Source: Hanleya hanleyi
Lineage: Eukaryota > Mollusca > Polyplacophora > Lepidopleurida > Hanleyidae
Length of the DNA stretch: 64,000 nucleotides
Direction of reading: 5' to 3'
Assembly (NCBI GenBank): GCA_036873755.1
Contig: JAVTVY010020370.1
Location: forward strand, 1-64,000
Below, piece after piece: positions 31,316 through 42,470 of the stretch. The notes under the pieces are model-generated. The model was not told where the DNA came from and made no database searches. It saw nothing but the letters and a program-made list of their open reading frames with translations. The translations under genes and the position numbers were made by a program. How positions within the stretch are numbered: position 1 is the first letter of the stretch; each line of letters starts with the position of its first letter.

Positions 31316-34300
31316 CTAGATTATGTGGCTGTCGGGGAAGGGAGCGTGGCTCATATAATCCCCCATACATTTTCTCAGGACGGCTGGCGAGAGTTTGGTT
31401 TTGAATGCAAGCACCGTGTTAGCGGAAACTGTTGCAGCTGGTAGACGATTCCAAGCAGTTATGATGCGCACGGAAAAGAAGAATTTTCGGCTGTTGAGGT
31501 GCACTGTCGGTTTCTCTAGTTTGAGGACGTGGCCTCTAGTTCTCGACTCCTGGGATAGTTTGAATAGACTGTGGCCTGTAATGTCCATTTCCTTTAATAT
31601 TTTTAATGTTTCAATGAGGTCACTGCGCAACCTGCGAGTTTCGAGGGTTCGTATGGAAGGTCCCTCATACCAGGAATCATCCTCGTCATGCGACGTTGTA
31701 CTTTCTCTAACATTTGGATGTCTTTTGTGTGGTAAGGGTTCCAGGCTGGACTGCAGTAGTCGAGGTGAGGCCGGACAATAGACTTATACAACGGTAGTAT
31801 TGTCTCCTTGCATTTGTATGTAATATTTCTGAATATAATGCCGAGTATTCGGTTAGCTCGTTTTGAGGCTCCTGAAACATGACTGGCAGGTTTTAAGGTT
31901 TTATTAATGATGACACCCAGATCTTTATTCTCATCGACAACAGTCAACTGGTGGTCCCCCATAGTATAGCCGGCATTACGATTATTGTATCCCATGTGTA
32001 TGATCTTGCACTTGTCCAGATTGAAAAGCATTAACCAGTCCTTAGACCACTGCAGAAGTGTGTTGAGAGATGCTTGTAGAGTTCTGACATCTTCTTCACT
32101 GGATGTGACATTGAAGCACTTGGCATCATCAGCAAACTTGAGGATATGTGACTGCACGTACATGTATTCGTCGATATCGTTGACATAAATAAGAAACAGG
32201 ATCGGCCCCAAGACACTACCTTGTGGTACTCCGCTAACTACAGGGTTCCAGTGATAACTATATCCACTTAGACATACCCTCTGTTGCCGGTTGGACAGCC
32301 AGTTGTCTATCCAGTCAAGTATTTTACCACGGATTCCGTGGGCACCAGTTTTCATCAGAAGTTGTTGGTATGGAACCAACTATATATCAACAGATATAGG
32401 TATTCCAATGGGTACTAATTGTGCACCCCTATTGGCTGACCTATATATGTTCTCTTATGAATATGACTATATGCAGGCGCTTTCAAAAACCGATCCATTC
32501 AAAGCCCGTTCCTTCTCATTCACCAAACGCTATATAGACGATCTTCTCGATGTGGATAATCGCTATATAAATGACGCAGTGAAGGGTATATATCCACCTT
32601 CACTGAATTTGAAGGAAACTACAGATAACTCTACAGGCACATCATATTTAGACCTATATCTCTATAAAAATGAAGCGGGCCTTCTCTCTCGTCGATTGTA
32701 TGACAAAAGAGATGATTACAATTTCGACATCGTAAACTATCCCTTTCTGGACAGTGATATTCCAGTGGGACCTGCATATGGCGTATACATATCACGCCTA
32801 GTTGCATTTGCTAGATCCTGTGTTAATTGTGACGATTTTAATCAACGTCACAAAACATTGTTGCAGAAACTTAAAAAACAGGGCTACACCATCAAGCGCC
32901 TCCACTCAAAGTTTCTCAAATTTGGCGGTACATATCGCACGCTGATAGCAAAATACGAGAGTAGCGTGCAAGATCTATGGCGTCACGTTTCGTAACTTGT
33001 GTCTAATTCCGCTTAACCCGGGGCTAGGGGCCGTATGAACCCATGTACTTCAAGATCCTCATGGTACTCATATGAACAGTCACAATCAAAGCGTGACTGA
33101 GATACATCATTCTTTAGATGACGACTTTACAACGAATATTATGGATTAAGAATACTGATCAGCGATACGGATTTGATATTTTTGGAACATCATGATGTCT
33201 TGCCGGCATCATTGAAAACTGTTGACCGCTTCTCTCTTCCAGGAAACTAGCCTATGTTTATGTATACTATGATTGTCTTTTTGAATTTGGTGCTAATACT
33301 TTTATATGGATTATGGAATAGGTCTTTGGATTATGGACGCGGATATTCTCTAATGGACGACGGCTGAATTATGAATGGCGGACCAGACGCTTGTAATTTA
33401 TCAAACGCCTTTTGAAAGTCCAGATATATAATATCAACTGGATGTTCCTGGTCGACGTACTTTTTTACTGTGTCCAGGAAGGTTAACAGGTTTGTAATAC
33501 AAGAACGCCCTGAACGAAAGCCATGTTGAGTATCTCTCAGTATCTGATGGCCCTAAAGATGCTTGACGATTGTGTCTCTGATAATGGCCTTGAGACATTT
33601 ACAGACATGTGAAGTTAAACTGATTGGTCTGTAATTTTCCACTTTACTCCTTGAACCTTTTTTAAAGATAGGTGAAACATTTGCATTTTTCCATGCCGTC
33701 CTGTGGTACACACGATTGGTCCAGACTAGCCCTGAATAATAATGACAGTGGCCGACAGATTTGCTCAGCTGTTTCCGATAGTATGGAGGGAAGGATACCA
33801 TCAGCTTCTGGAGCTTTACCAGTCTTCAGTTTGGTTAGCTTGGTACGGACCATATTTGGAGATACTTCGACATCGTTGAGTTCCATGTCTGGATTGCCAG
33901 TGAACATCTCAATAGGAGTTGGCAGATCGCTGTTTGTTTCATCTGTGAATACTGAACATAAATAAGCATTTAGAAGTTCAGTTGTTTCGCCGGTGTTAGT
34001 AGTAACATCGCCATCTGCATTCTTGCCAAAGTCTGTATTTTCCTCTCACTGCTTTTCTTGCACGTCTTGTCATCCATATCTTGTCTCTCTTGGCACAGAC
34101 ACACTTTGTGGGTATATATTTGTCGATTTCGGTTTCCAATTTTTGGCGAAAGGTAGAACACATATCGTCAACTGATTTATCTTTCAGTTCGTCAGCCCAG
34201 TCAGTGAAAATCAGCTTTCTTGATATCTAGCACTCGCCTCTTACTTTTCTGGATGTTGACTGCTATATTAATACTACAGGTTAGACCATAATGGATACTT

Positions 34301-35210
34301 TGCCCGAACCGATCATATACGCTGACAGCCTCGGCCATTGATGGCTCAGAAGATAATATTAGGTCAATGGTGCTACCATGGACACATGTAGCGGAATTGA
34401 CATGTTAATTGAGTGAGTAAACAGTCCTGTATAAGATCGAGAAATAACTCATTCCCTTGATCATCACCTGTTAGGGTTATCCAGTTTACTGTTCGCTGGC
34501 TGAAGTCTCTCAGGATAACAACATGGTCGGAGCTAACATCTCTAATAAGGTCGTACAGGCGCTGATCATCATCTTGATTGTTGGCAGTGCTTCTATAGCA
34601 TACACCCACTGTTAGTGTAGTGGCGGGGCCATTGACAGGGTTACAGGTTATATCACACCAGATGGAGTCCACATTATCATGGTCAGAAAGTGAGTCGTTC
34701 CTGGTTGATACAATTCTGTCATTTACATATAGTAGAACTCCACCACCACGGGTATACCGGTCAGCATTCATGTCTTTCCTGTACATCTTATATCCTTTTA
34801 AATCGAGTTCAGCATCAGAGATATTAGGAGTAGCCCAACTTTCTGAAAAGCCTATTATGTCTGGTGTAAATTGATTTACTACCGTCTCAAATTCCATTCT
34901 CTTGTTAATTAGACTTTGAGCATTTGCATAGAAACAGATAAGTTGGGTCTTGCATGTTTCTTTTGGGGTCTGTGATTTGTCACTGGTAGTTGTTTGGTTT
35001 GTTCTGTGGATTTCTCTTGATTCATCAGCAATACGTGCAGGTGCTGGGACGAAGTCAACAATAACACTGGGTGCCCTGAACGACGGTGCTAGAAGAACTG
35101 GTGCATGAACAGTTTGTGCATTTGGGGCATTCGAATTTACATCAACGGCTGTGGTGGAGGGGGGAGTGGCTCGTCTATCCTCATTATCTTGCCCCGAGAG
35201 ATCTTAAAGT
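31316..35210 (-). pseudogene. CR1-like LINE ORF2: endonuclease plus RT, disabled
   Basis: Endonuclease at 34897-34373: SESWATPN, RGGGVLLYVND, VCYRS, then VILRDFSQRTVNW where a GDFN box is normal, so the catalytic Asn is lost. RT: KTGKAPEADGI, a frameshift near 33710, VSPIFKKGS, NYRPISLTSHVCK, GFRSGRSC, YLDFQKAFDK, then after the insertion [35 protein letters not shown] and an intact FADD (32136-32125). The C-terminus has LDYCSPAWNPYH and, after a frame change, KKFFFSVR-like and WNRLPAATV. The RT centre is better kept than the rest. Confidence 0.85.
32377..33396 (+). mobile_element. Penelope-like retroelement, 5'-truncated, with RT and 3' tail
   Basis: The plus frame to 32995 encodes the RT C-half: NYISTDIGIPMGTNCAPLL, RYIDDLL (catalytic DD kept), YLDLYLYKNEAG, YDKRDDYNFDIVNYPF, PAYGVYISRLVAFARSC and a basic end. 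The sequence type matches RTs I associate with Penelope-like elements (moderate). After the stop comes a 400-bp tail ending GGACCAGACGCTTGTAAT. Both borders are exact to a few bases: the LINE frame QKAFDK | VPYQQ is restored when 32377-33396 is removed. No long target duplication is seen. Confidence 0.82.
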
Positions 35211-36014
35211 TTTTTTCACCTTTATTTTTTTCTTTCTTTTAGTTCATCCCGGAGTCTTTTGTCAGCTAGTTGCTGCTTCCTTGTTAGATCTGGGCCTACA
35301 AATACATCCTTGAACGAGCTGTCATCCTTAGCGATATACTTGGACTTCTTGAGGATTTTTCTCTTCATGTCTAGTGATTTATGTACAACTTTCAGTGGTC
35401 TAACTTTATCAGCAGTACTCTCACCCAGTCGTTCGGTTCCTAGCACTTGTATGTCTGGCAGTTGCATGTCCTTTTCAATAATTTTATACACACTACTTTC
35501 GTCGCTATCAGTTTTCGGAATGTTTCTGAAGATTACGTTTGTTTTCTTCTTTTCGATTTGGAGAATTTCCTGAATTTCATCCCTAATATTGACACTTGAG
35601 GCTGCTGTTGTTCTGGAATCTAATTTTTCCTCTACATTGGAGAGCCTTGTCTTAATTGCATCAATTTCACTGGACAGCGTTTCGTGACTAGACTGAAATT
35701 TTTGTACAAACTTGGAAGTTTTCTGCATGACTGCTGCATTCAAAACAGTAACAATGGACTGATGGATTGTCCTTGGATAGAAAGTCACACACCTCCTTCG
35801 TTACATTTTGGCAGGACGAGTGAAACCATAGAGTACAGAGCTCACATTGAAGGCATCTGTCGTTATCGTCGACAGAATCTTTACAGGTACCACAAGATGA
35901 TTCAATATCAGATTCTTCGGAATCGTCACGCGTGAATTTCCTTACGGTTTGAGATTGTTCAGGGATGGCTGCCTTTGACTTTTCTTTCGTTGGGTCGTTT
36001 TCGTTTTTTTGCAC
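35135..36014 (-). pseudogene. CR1-like LINE ORF1 with PHD-type zinc finger
   Basis: Starts MQKNENDPTKEKSK. A Cys/His cluster follows: CGTC, CLQC, then CTLWFHSSC and CYCFEC, the C4-H-C3 order of a PHD finger. After a frame change near 35740 comes a coiled coil (SSEIDAIKTRLSNVEEKL), an RRM-like core (TNVIFRNIPKTDSDES) and a basic end (RLRDELKERKK), continuing after one more shift with GEKNFKISRGKIMRI. PHD-containing ORF1 is described for some CR1 elements. Two single-base shifts make it a pseudogene. Confidence 0.75.
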
Positions 36015-36237
36015 GGACTGACTACAAACAGCGGATCAGCAATGTAACAGAATTTTGGGAAAATATCGAGCCCACAACTCCAGACTGCTGACATCACACG
36101 CAAAATAACGAATTGAACTTAAACATTGACTTCCGACACTAAACTATGTACAAAAAAAGAAAACAAACTTAGGAAAACTAGGACATCAGCTGGGACAACC
36201 TGCCTCACCGCCACCGGAACCGGAATCAATTTTTAGT

Positions 36238-36465
36238 CTGGTAAAAGAATATTTTAGTTTATTTGAAAGAAATCGGTTTGTTGCATAAGTTTTAATGTAT
36301 GTACATTTTTTGGTGTGTTGCGTTGATTACTTCTGGATTGCTGGGTTGTGGACTTGCTTTTTTGGAATACTGGAAATTTTGTTTGATCGTCGCTATATAG
36401 CTGAAATATTCTTGAACGCGAACATTAAACCTTAATTATCTCTCTCTCTCTCTCTCTTTCAATCC
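36238..36465 (+). mobile_element. I-clade LINE 3' end, right half of the interrupted copy
   Basis: GGTAAAAGAATATTTTAGTT continues the frame left at 31297. The following ATCGGTTTGTTGCATAAG, TAATGTATGTACAT and GATTACTTCTGGATTGCT match the reversed 3' UTR at 58010-58110. It ends AGCTGAAATATTCTTGAACG...TTAAACCTTAATT and a TCTC run. Confidence 0.75.
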
Positions 36466-37600
36466 GAATTAATCCCCCGTGTCGTGTCCAAGAGGGCATT
36501 TTCATAAAGTGGATGCTCTTACGTATTACCCAGAAACTACACCACCGCCGCCGTCTTTATTTCGAACGTCCATATCTCTAAAACCGTTGGAGATTGTTTA
36601 GATAAATTTTATTTGTTATCTATTGGGAATTTCCATGTTTGTATTTGATCACCAGAGGACGCTGTTGTCATGAACCTTTGTGACATTTTTTTTGGAGTGC
36701 TTACTCGCGTTTAACAAAATTTCTGTATATTGATCTTGTACACAGACACAGAGTTGAAAATGTTTTGGTGTTGTTAGCGTAACCCCAGTAGCACAATTTT
36801 GGTGACCTGAAAGGGGACGTTTTTCATGAAATGAAAATTGACCAATTTAAAAAGGGAGAAGTTGCATATTGGTGTATTCCAGATCGACGAACATGAGTGG
36901 GATATGGATGGAGATTTGATTTATTTCCTTTGCGATCTAGAACTGTATTTATTTTCGTACCTTGATGCTAAAAATTCAAGTTAAATTTTCGAATGTGACA
37001 TTGCACAGACAGATAATATGTAATGTTTGACATTCGATTAAATAGTATAATCCTGTGGTCTTGGTTGCTTTGTTTGTACTTAGCTGAACATGGATATAAT
37101 TTATAAATGTTGCTGACTTAACCATCTCCGAGCTTACTGCCTGCAGATAATGACTGACATTTCCTTGTTCGGGTTCATGGTCATCTGTACATTGTTGATC
37201 AACTGTTGCACATGGGATGATCTCATAAGTAGCTAATTTAATTGAATAGCCCACTTGAGAGAGCTTGTTATCGGCTTGTGTCAATAAAGCTACTGACCCT
37301 TTAATGTTGGACAGTTTTGGCTATGCACACAATTAAATCTTCACTCTATTATTATGAAATGTACATGAGTATTGAAGTATGTACATAATACATGTATGCA
37401 TGATAATCTTGCACAGAAATATGTGATGGTTATTTTCAGGCCTAATGAAACACTGACTGGTTGAAATGGCGCTTGGGTTTCTGGCCCCTATAATGAGTGC
37501 CTTTACGAAACGCCAAATCCGATTATTTATTTAAATCGGAAATTTATTGATTTCATCATGAAAATTTTATTTTGTGGCCGATTAGCCCAGTCAATATGTG
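36466..37600. other. No supported feature
   Basis: AT-rich sequence without convincing coding potential. A 102-codon minus frame at 36976-37284 has no recognised domain or splice signals and is not called. Confidence 0.35.
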
Positions 37601-38090
37601 CAGATTTTCCATCAAATTGTGCCTTTTTCATAAAAGCATGAAATTTGGCACAGGTGTACATCGAGGCCTGGGGAGCATTTCTAGATATGGAGTCATCGCG
37701 AACATTTCCTATGCAGGTCACAGCGGCTATTTTTCAAAATGGCCGCCGAGGATCCCATATTAACATATGGAATCCTGCACTGTTCCTTCTGTTTGAGACT
37801 TATTCGTTGGGTGAATTGTCAGAATATTGATGGGAAGTGTCATATGAAAGTTAGACAAATGAAAATGGTCAGATGGTCGAGTCGACCATCTATGATTTCA
37901 AGATGGCCGCTATCTGAAGCCTATTTCAGTCAATATTTCAATAACCTCACAAAAATCAACATAATTTATGTCGATACTCTGCTATTGTAGTGTTTTAGCA
38001 CGACGGATATTTCAAAATAGATATGGTGTAATAACAACCATCTGGGATTTCCAAAATGGCTACCATCATTTTCCAAAATGGCTTCCCGAT
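37601..38090 (+). repeat. Dispersed repeat, pairs inverted with 45160-45595
   Basis: AATTGTGCCTTTTTCATAAA, GCATTTCTAGATATGGA, GAATCCTGCACTGTT, TCAAGATGGCC and AGCACGACG..ATATTTC occur in this order here and, reversed, at 45160-45595. Both contain several ..AAAATGGCCGCC.. type segments. Apparent open frames inside it are unsupported. Confidence 0.75.
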
Positions 38091-38335
38091 TTTCATCTCG
38101 GGCACTTTGGACACACGTAGATTTGTATTGGTAAGCCAGCCTACCATGCCTATTGCGTTACACTTTGATTTTGAAAGCAGCCTGGTTCTACAGTGCTACA
38201 TTATTAAGACACAGAAATATTTAATTAATTAAAAAATGAAAATAATAATATCGATGAAAATAATAAGCAATGAAAGCTCGTGTGAAACACGAGAGAAGAG
38301 CATTCCCCCGAATACATGTGTAACACATAAATTGG

Positions 38336-38418
38336 TATTAGGTCTGTGGATTATGGACGCAGATATTCTCTAATGGACGACGGCTGAATGATGAATGACG
38401 GAGCAGATGCTTGTAATT
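38336..38418 (+). mobile_element. Penelope-like terminal tail, short copy
   Basis: GGATTATGGACGCAGATATT to GAGCAGATGCTTGTAAT; only the last 80 bp of the tail, with the standard 3' boundary. Confidence 0.8.
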
Positions 38419-39412
38419 CACAGGGTTTAGATCTCCATATTTGGGCACACCCTCTATTAGGTGTGGCAATTTTTTTTAAGGATGGGACAGAGGGTGGGGC
38501 ATATACCCATGGAGGATGAGCAATCGGGAATCATCCCTGGTGATAGTGCCACTGAGAAGGGATTTCTTTACCAGTGGGCGAAACCCAGTGTGAGGCAACA
38601 CCAACTTTATTTTGTGTTTCACGGGCCTGCCGAAATAAAAACATTGAATATCAAAATAAAAAGAAAATTTCAAATTGCCTCATTTTTTTCTCTACGAAAG
38701 TTTGAACATAAAGATTCCAATGCTTTTTCATTCCCTGTTTTTATTCTATCTGAAACAATGCCAGCAAATTAAAATGCCAAACAACTGGAAGTCAGCGAAT
38801 TATTGTTGTTGTAAAATGCTGCTAATAGTACTTGGGCAACAACGACATTCAACATAAATCGGGAACCTTCACTGGCTGTGTAATTTATCACTGTGTTATA
38901 GTAACCATATTCCAACAGTGACGTGGTATGTCAGAGCTTGGAAATGGTGAAAGTTTCACCAGCTCAGCCGATATGGCAAGGTTTTAAGTTACTGTTGAAG
39001 CATGAGGCTGTTGCAACACACGCGAATTTCGGTAGATTGATCTGGAAGTCAACCACAGTCACAATAAAGATGAGAATATTAGATTCGAAGTGTTTGTTGG
39101 CAGTTAAAATTATGTGACTTGTAAGTTTTTGACCTTGAGAAAATAGATCAACATCAGTCATATTCATGGGCCATGAATCAGTTGCATATGTGGTAAATTA
39201 ATTTAGAAAGCCAAGCTATATTTCATGTTATATCATAACAAAGTATAGAACCTTGAAAAAAACCCAGTTTCAGTCAACAGGGATAGGTTTCTAGTCAGTC
39301 ACATGTTGCACATGTATTATGAATTTGGAGAGCCTATCTTCACTCCTTTAAAAATTATTGCTAATGCTAAATTTAACCTTGATAAAACGGGTGAAGACAA
39401 ATCATTGTCATT
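38419..39412. other. No supported feature
   Basis: Open frames up to 103 codons (38461-38772, plus) overlap frames on the other strand and show no domain. I see no splice-bounded exon or known repeat. Confidence 0.35.
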
Positions 39413-39674
39413 AACGAATATTATGGATTAAGAATACTGATCAGCGATACGGATTTGATATTTTGGAACATCATGATGTCTTGCCGGCATCATTGAAAAT
39501 TGTTGACCGCTTCTCTCTTGCAGGAAACAAGCCTATGTTTATGTATACTTTTGTCTTTTTGAATTTGGTGCTAATACTGTTATATGGAAATGGAATAGGT
39601 CTTTGGATTATGGACGCGGATATTCTCTAATGGACGACGGCTGGATTATGAATGACGGACTAGACGCTTGTAAT
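39413..39674 (+). mobile_element. Penelope-like tail, 262-bp solo copy
   Basis: Starts AACGAATATTATGGATTAAG, passes GATGTCTTGCCGGCATCATT and ends GGACTAGACGCTTGTAAT. No RT is attached. It is nearly identical to 46464-46718, including GGCTGGATTATG. Confidence 0.85.
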
Positions 39675-41280
39675 CTGATCCATCACCAGCTGCATATGTA
39701 GTATGATCAGAAAGATGGACAGTCAGACAGAGAGGCAGACAGATAGACAGATGGACAGACAGACAGATGACATGGACAATTCAGTTCCAGTTGAGGCATC
39801 ATTACATATTATCTTCAATGGCTTTATATTCTGTCAAAATGCACAGGAACACACTATGTACTTAAATTATATATAAAAATTTCCCATATAGCAGGAATGT
39901 AGAAGTTCCACTTCAAAAAACTTTTTACTTTTTCAGTCTAAAAAATAGTTAACAGTTGTAACTATGCTGTCAAAATGCAATGGTACATGTATGTGCCATT
40001 TCATATCTCGAGTTTCAAATAAATTATGGGGGCCTCCACATGAAACAAAAAACAAGTAATCATTAACCGAGTAATAATTTGTGATTTTACTCATTGTAAA
40101 TTGGCCAGAATGCATCTCCAGACATCTGGAAGCCCAGGGCTTTACAGCCACTGGAAACTAAAGAAATGTGATTGGGATAGCCATACCACTGAACAGGATC
40201 AAATTATTATTATCAGTATTGCAGAGAGAAGTAGCACTGATTCTGGAAAGGAAGTATTTACTTTGTTGACACAAGCACTAGACCACTTATTGTAAAGTAC
40301 ATTATGCAATTAGTCAACCACTTCAGGTTTCATTATCTGAATGGCCAACATACAGTCATACACTATGTAGGCCTTCAAGGAAAAGGAGAAAATCAGTGTT
40401 ACAGTATGTCTATTTGACCAAAATGTCTTGAATTCAAGCTGTCTTGAATCCTTGCAATTCTCCATTCAGTGTCACACCATACTGATGGGAGCATATTTTC
40501 TCATTTTACTATATTTGTGTGTAAGCAGGGTCTGATTTAACCTAGATTTATATATATTTAGCTGTCAATACCCCATTACAACATATACGCCAGCGATAGC
40601 AGCACCAATGTCCTTTCAATCCATTTTAAAACCATAATGTTAAAAAAAATTGTGAATTGTAAAAAAGAATGTATAATGAAATATAAATAAAGCATTATGT
40701 TGATGGGTCACGAAATCCATATGGGAGGTCAATCCTTTGAAGTCCTTTGTCTCTCTAACAAGATCATAATAATAAACTTCATGAAGGGCCAATAAATTGT
40801 GCTATATAAGTTTACTGTCTATAGTGCTACCCAATGATGAACAAATATCACGAAACTACATGATGAAGCAAAATACCCTGATCTGGCCTGGGGAATGTAG
40901 ATATTGGACAGAAGTCATGAGAATTTCACGTATTTGAAAAAAAATAGCAATTTGGCTTACAAGTGATTTGAATTATGAATGTTAAGCAAATCAGAATTAC
41001 TTTTCCTTGATTCAAAGAAGTAAATGTTCATTTTGTGAAAAAAACTTATTTTGAGATGCAAAAACGCGCCTCCATGATTTCGCCAACACCACCAAAATCT
41101 TGTCAGTCTTTTACCTATCTTGCAAGATCATTATACCCAAACTTCATGGAAATCAAACAAGTTGTTTAGAAGATGTTACACATGTTTTCCTTCATTCATG
41201 TCTGTAGCGCCACTTAGTGATGACCAAACACCACAACAAAGAAACAAGCAGGTGAAATCTAAAGCCCTAGGGAAAAGGCG
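39675..41280. other. Mostly featureless; short CAGACAGA run
   Basis: 39716-39775 is a GACAGACA-type simple repeat. The remaining 1.5 kb is AT-rich without a supported gene. Confidence 0.35.
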
Positions 41281-42470
41281 GACGTATTATGTGATGGCGG
41301 TTTCCGTCCGTCTGTCCGTGTGTCCGTCTGTCCGTCCCCCGTGTCCGGTCTATATCTGGAACAGTTTTCTATGGATACCCTATGGGGAGACGATGTGTCG
41401 CGTGCAGAAATGAAAGTCGAGGTCAGAGGTCAAAGGTCACTGGCTGAAAAACAGGAAATCGCTGAAGTGTTCGTGTCCGGTCTATATCTCTGAATGTTTT
41501 CTATCGACAGTTGCAATTTTTTGTGAGTGGATACATCAGGTGGAGACGATGTGTCGCGTACCGAAACTCAGGTCGAGGTCAGAAGTCAAAGGTCACTTTT
41601 GCCTGAAAATCAGGACATCAATGATCATTGATAGTTTTCCATTTACAGTTCTAATTTTTGGTGAGTGGATGCCCTAGGGTGGAACGATGTGTGTTGCATA
41701 CCAAATGTAAGTCGAGGTCAGAGGTCAAAGGTCAGTGTGACCCAAAAATCAGGAAATCATTAAAAATTTATAATTTTTTGTGAGTGGATTCAATAGGGGG
41801 AAATGAAGTGTTGCATACCAAAAATTTGGTCAAGGTCGAAGGTCAAAGGTCACTTTGACCCCAAAATTAGGAAATTATTAAAAATATTTTTTTTTGTGTC
41901 AGTAGATACATTAGGGGGACATGATGTGTCACATACCAAAATGTAGGTCAATGTCAAAGGTCAAGGTCACTGTCACCCCAAAATCATTAAATTGTTAAAA
42001 ATCATGATTTTTTGTGTCCCTTGATATATTAAGGGGAGACGATTTTGTCATGTACCAAATTTAGGTCAAGGTTAATAGTCAAGGTCACTGTGACCCCAGA
42101 ATCAAGAAATTTAAAAAAATTACTTTTTTGTGTCAGTAGATACATTAAGAGACACGATGTGTTACAAACCAAAATGTGGGTCATTGTGACCCCAACATCA
42201 AGAATCATTCAAAGAAACATTTTCATATGCCTGTCGAAGAGGAGGTCATTTAATGCGATATTGCGTTCTGTCCAGTCATCCATTAACATTTGTTGTCCAT
42301 GCGATATCTCTAGTTTCAAGGTACATGTATGGATTGGTACCAAACTTTGGGTATACCTTACTCGCATGACAAAGAGGAGCCATATTCATTTTGAGATTTG
42401 TCAAAGGTCAAGGTCACAGTCCCCCAAAACTGTATCAAGTTTAGCTAACTATATGCATTAGGTTGGAATA
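41281..42470. repeat. Degenerate 118-bp tandem array rich in AGGTCA motifs
   Basis: After a TCCGTCTGTCCGTGTGTCC run come about seven units, each with GACGATGTGTCGCGTACC-like sequence followed by GGTCGAGGTCAGAGGTCAAA and GGTCACTGTGACC. GATGTGT-type anchors lie near 41391, 41546, 41683, 41803, 41921, 42038 and 42157. Repeats with AGGTCAAAGGTCA are common in bivalve DNA (recollection). Units decay toward the right. Confidence 0.8.

Larger units (their letters stand above)
31298..36237 (-). mobile_element. CR1-like LINE, near full length, interrupted by a Penelope-like copy
   Basis: On the minus strand, from right to left: 5' UTR, ORF1 (36014-35135), ORF2 N-term and endonuclease (about 35210-34373), RT start (33907-33397), insertion, RT catalytic part (32376-31603) and C-terminus (to 31316). 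The 4.9-kb unit lies inside the 3' end of an I-clade LINE, whose sequence reads through once it is removed. No clear target duplication was found at the two ends. Confidence 0.85.

Noticed and set aside
41120..41413. Open frame containing SVRLSVCPSVRP
   Set aside because: Encoded by a TCCGTCTGTCCG simple run common in dispersed repeats; no domain.
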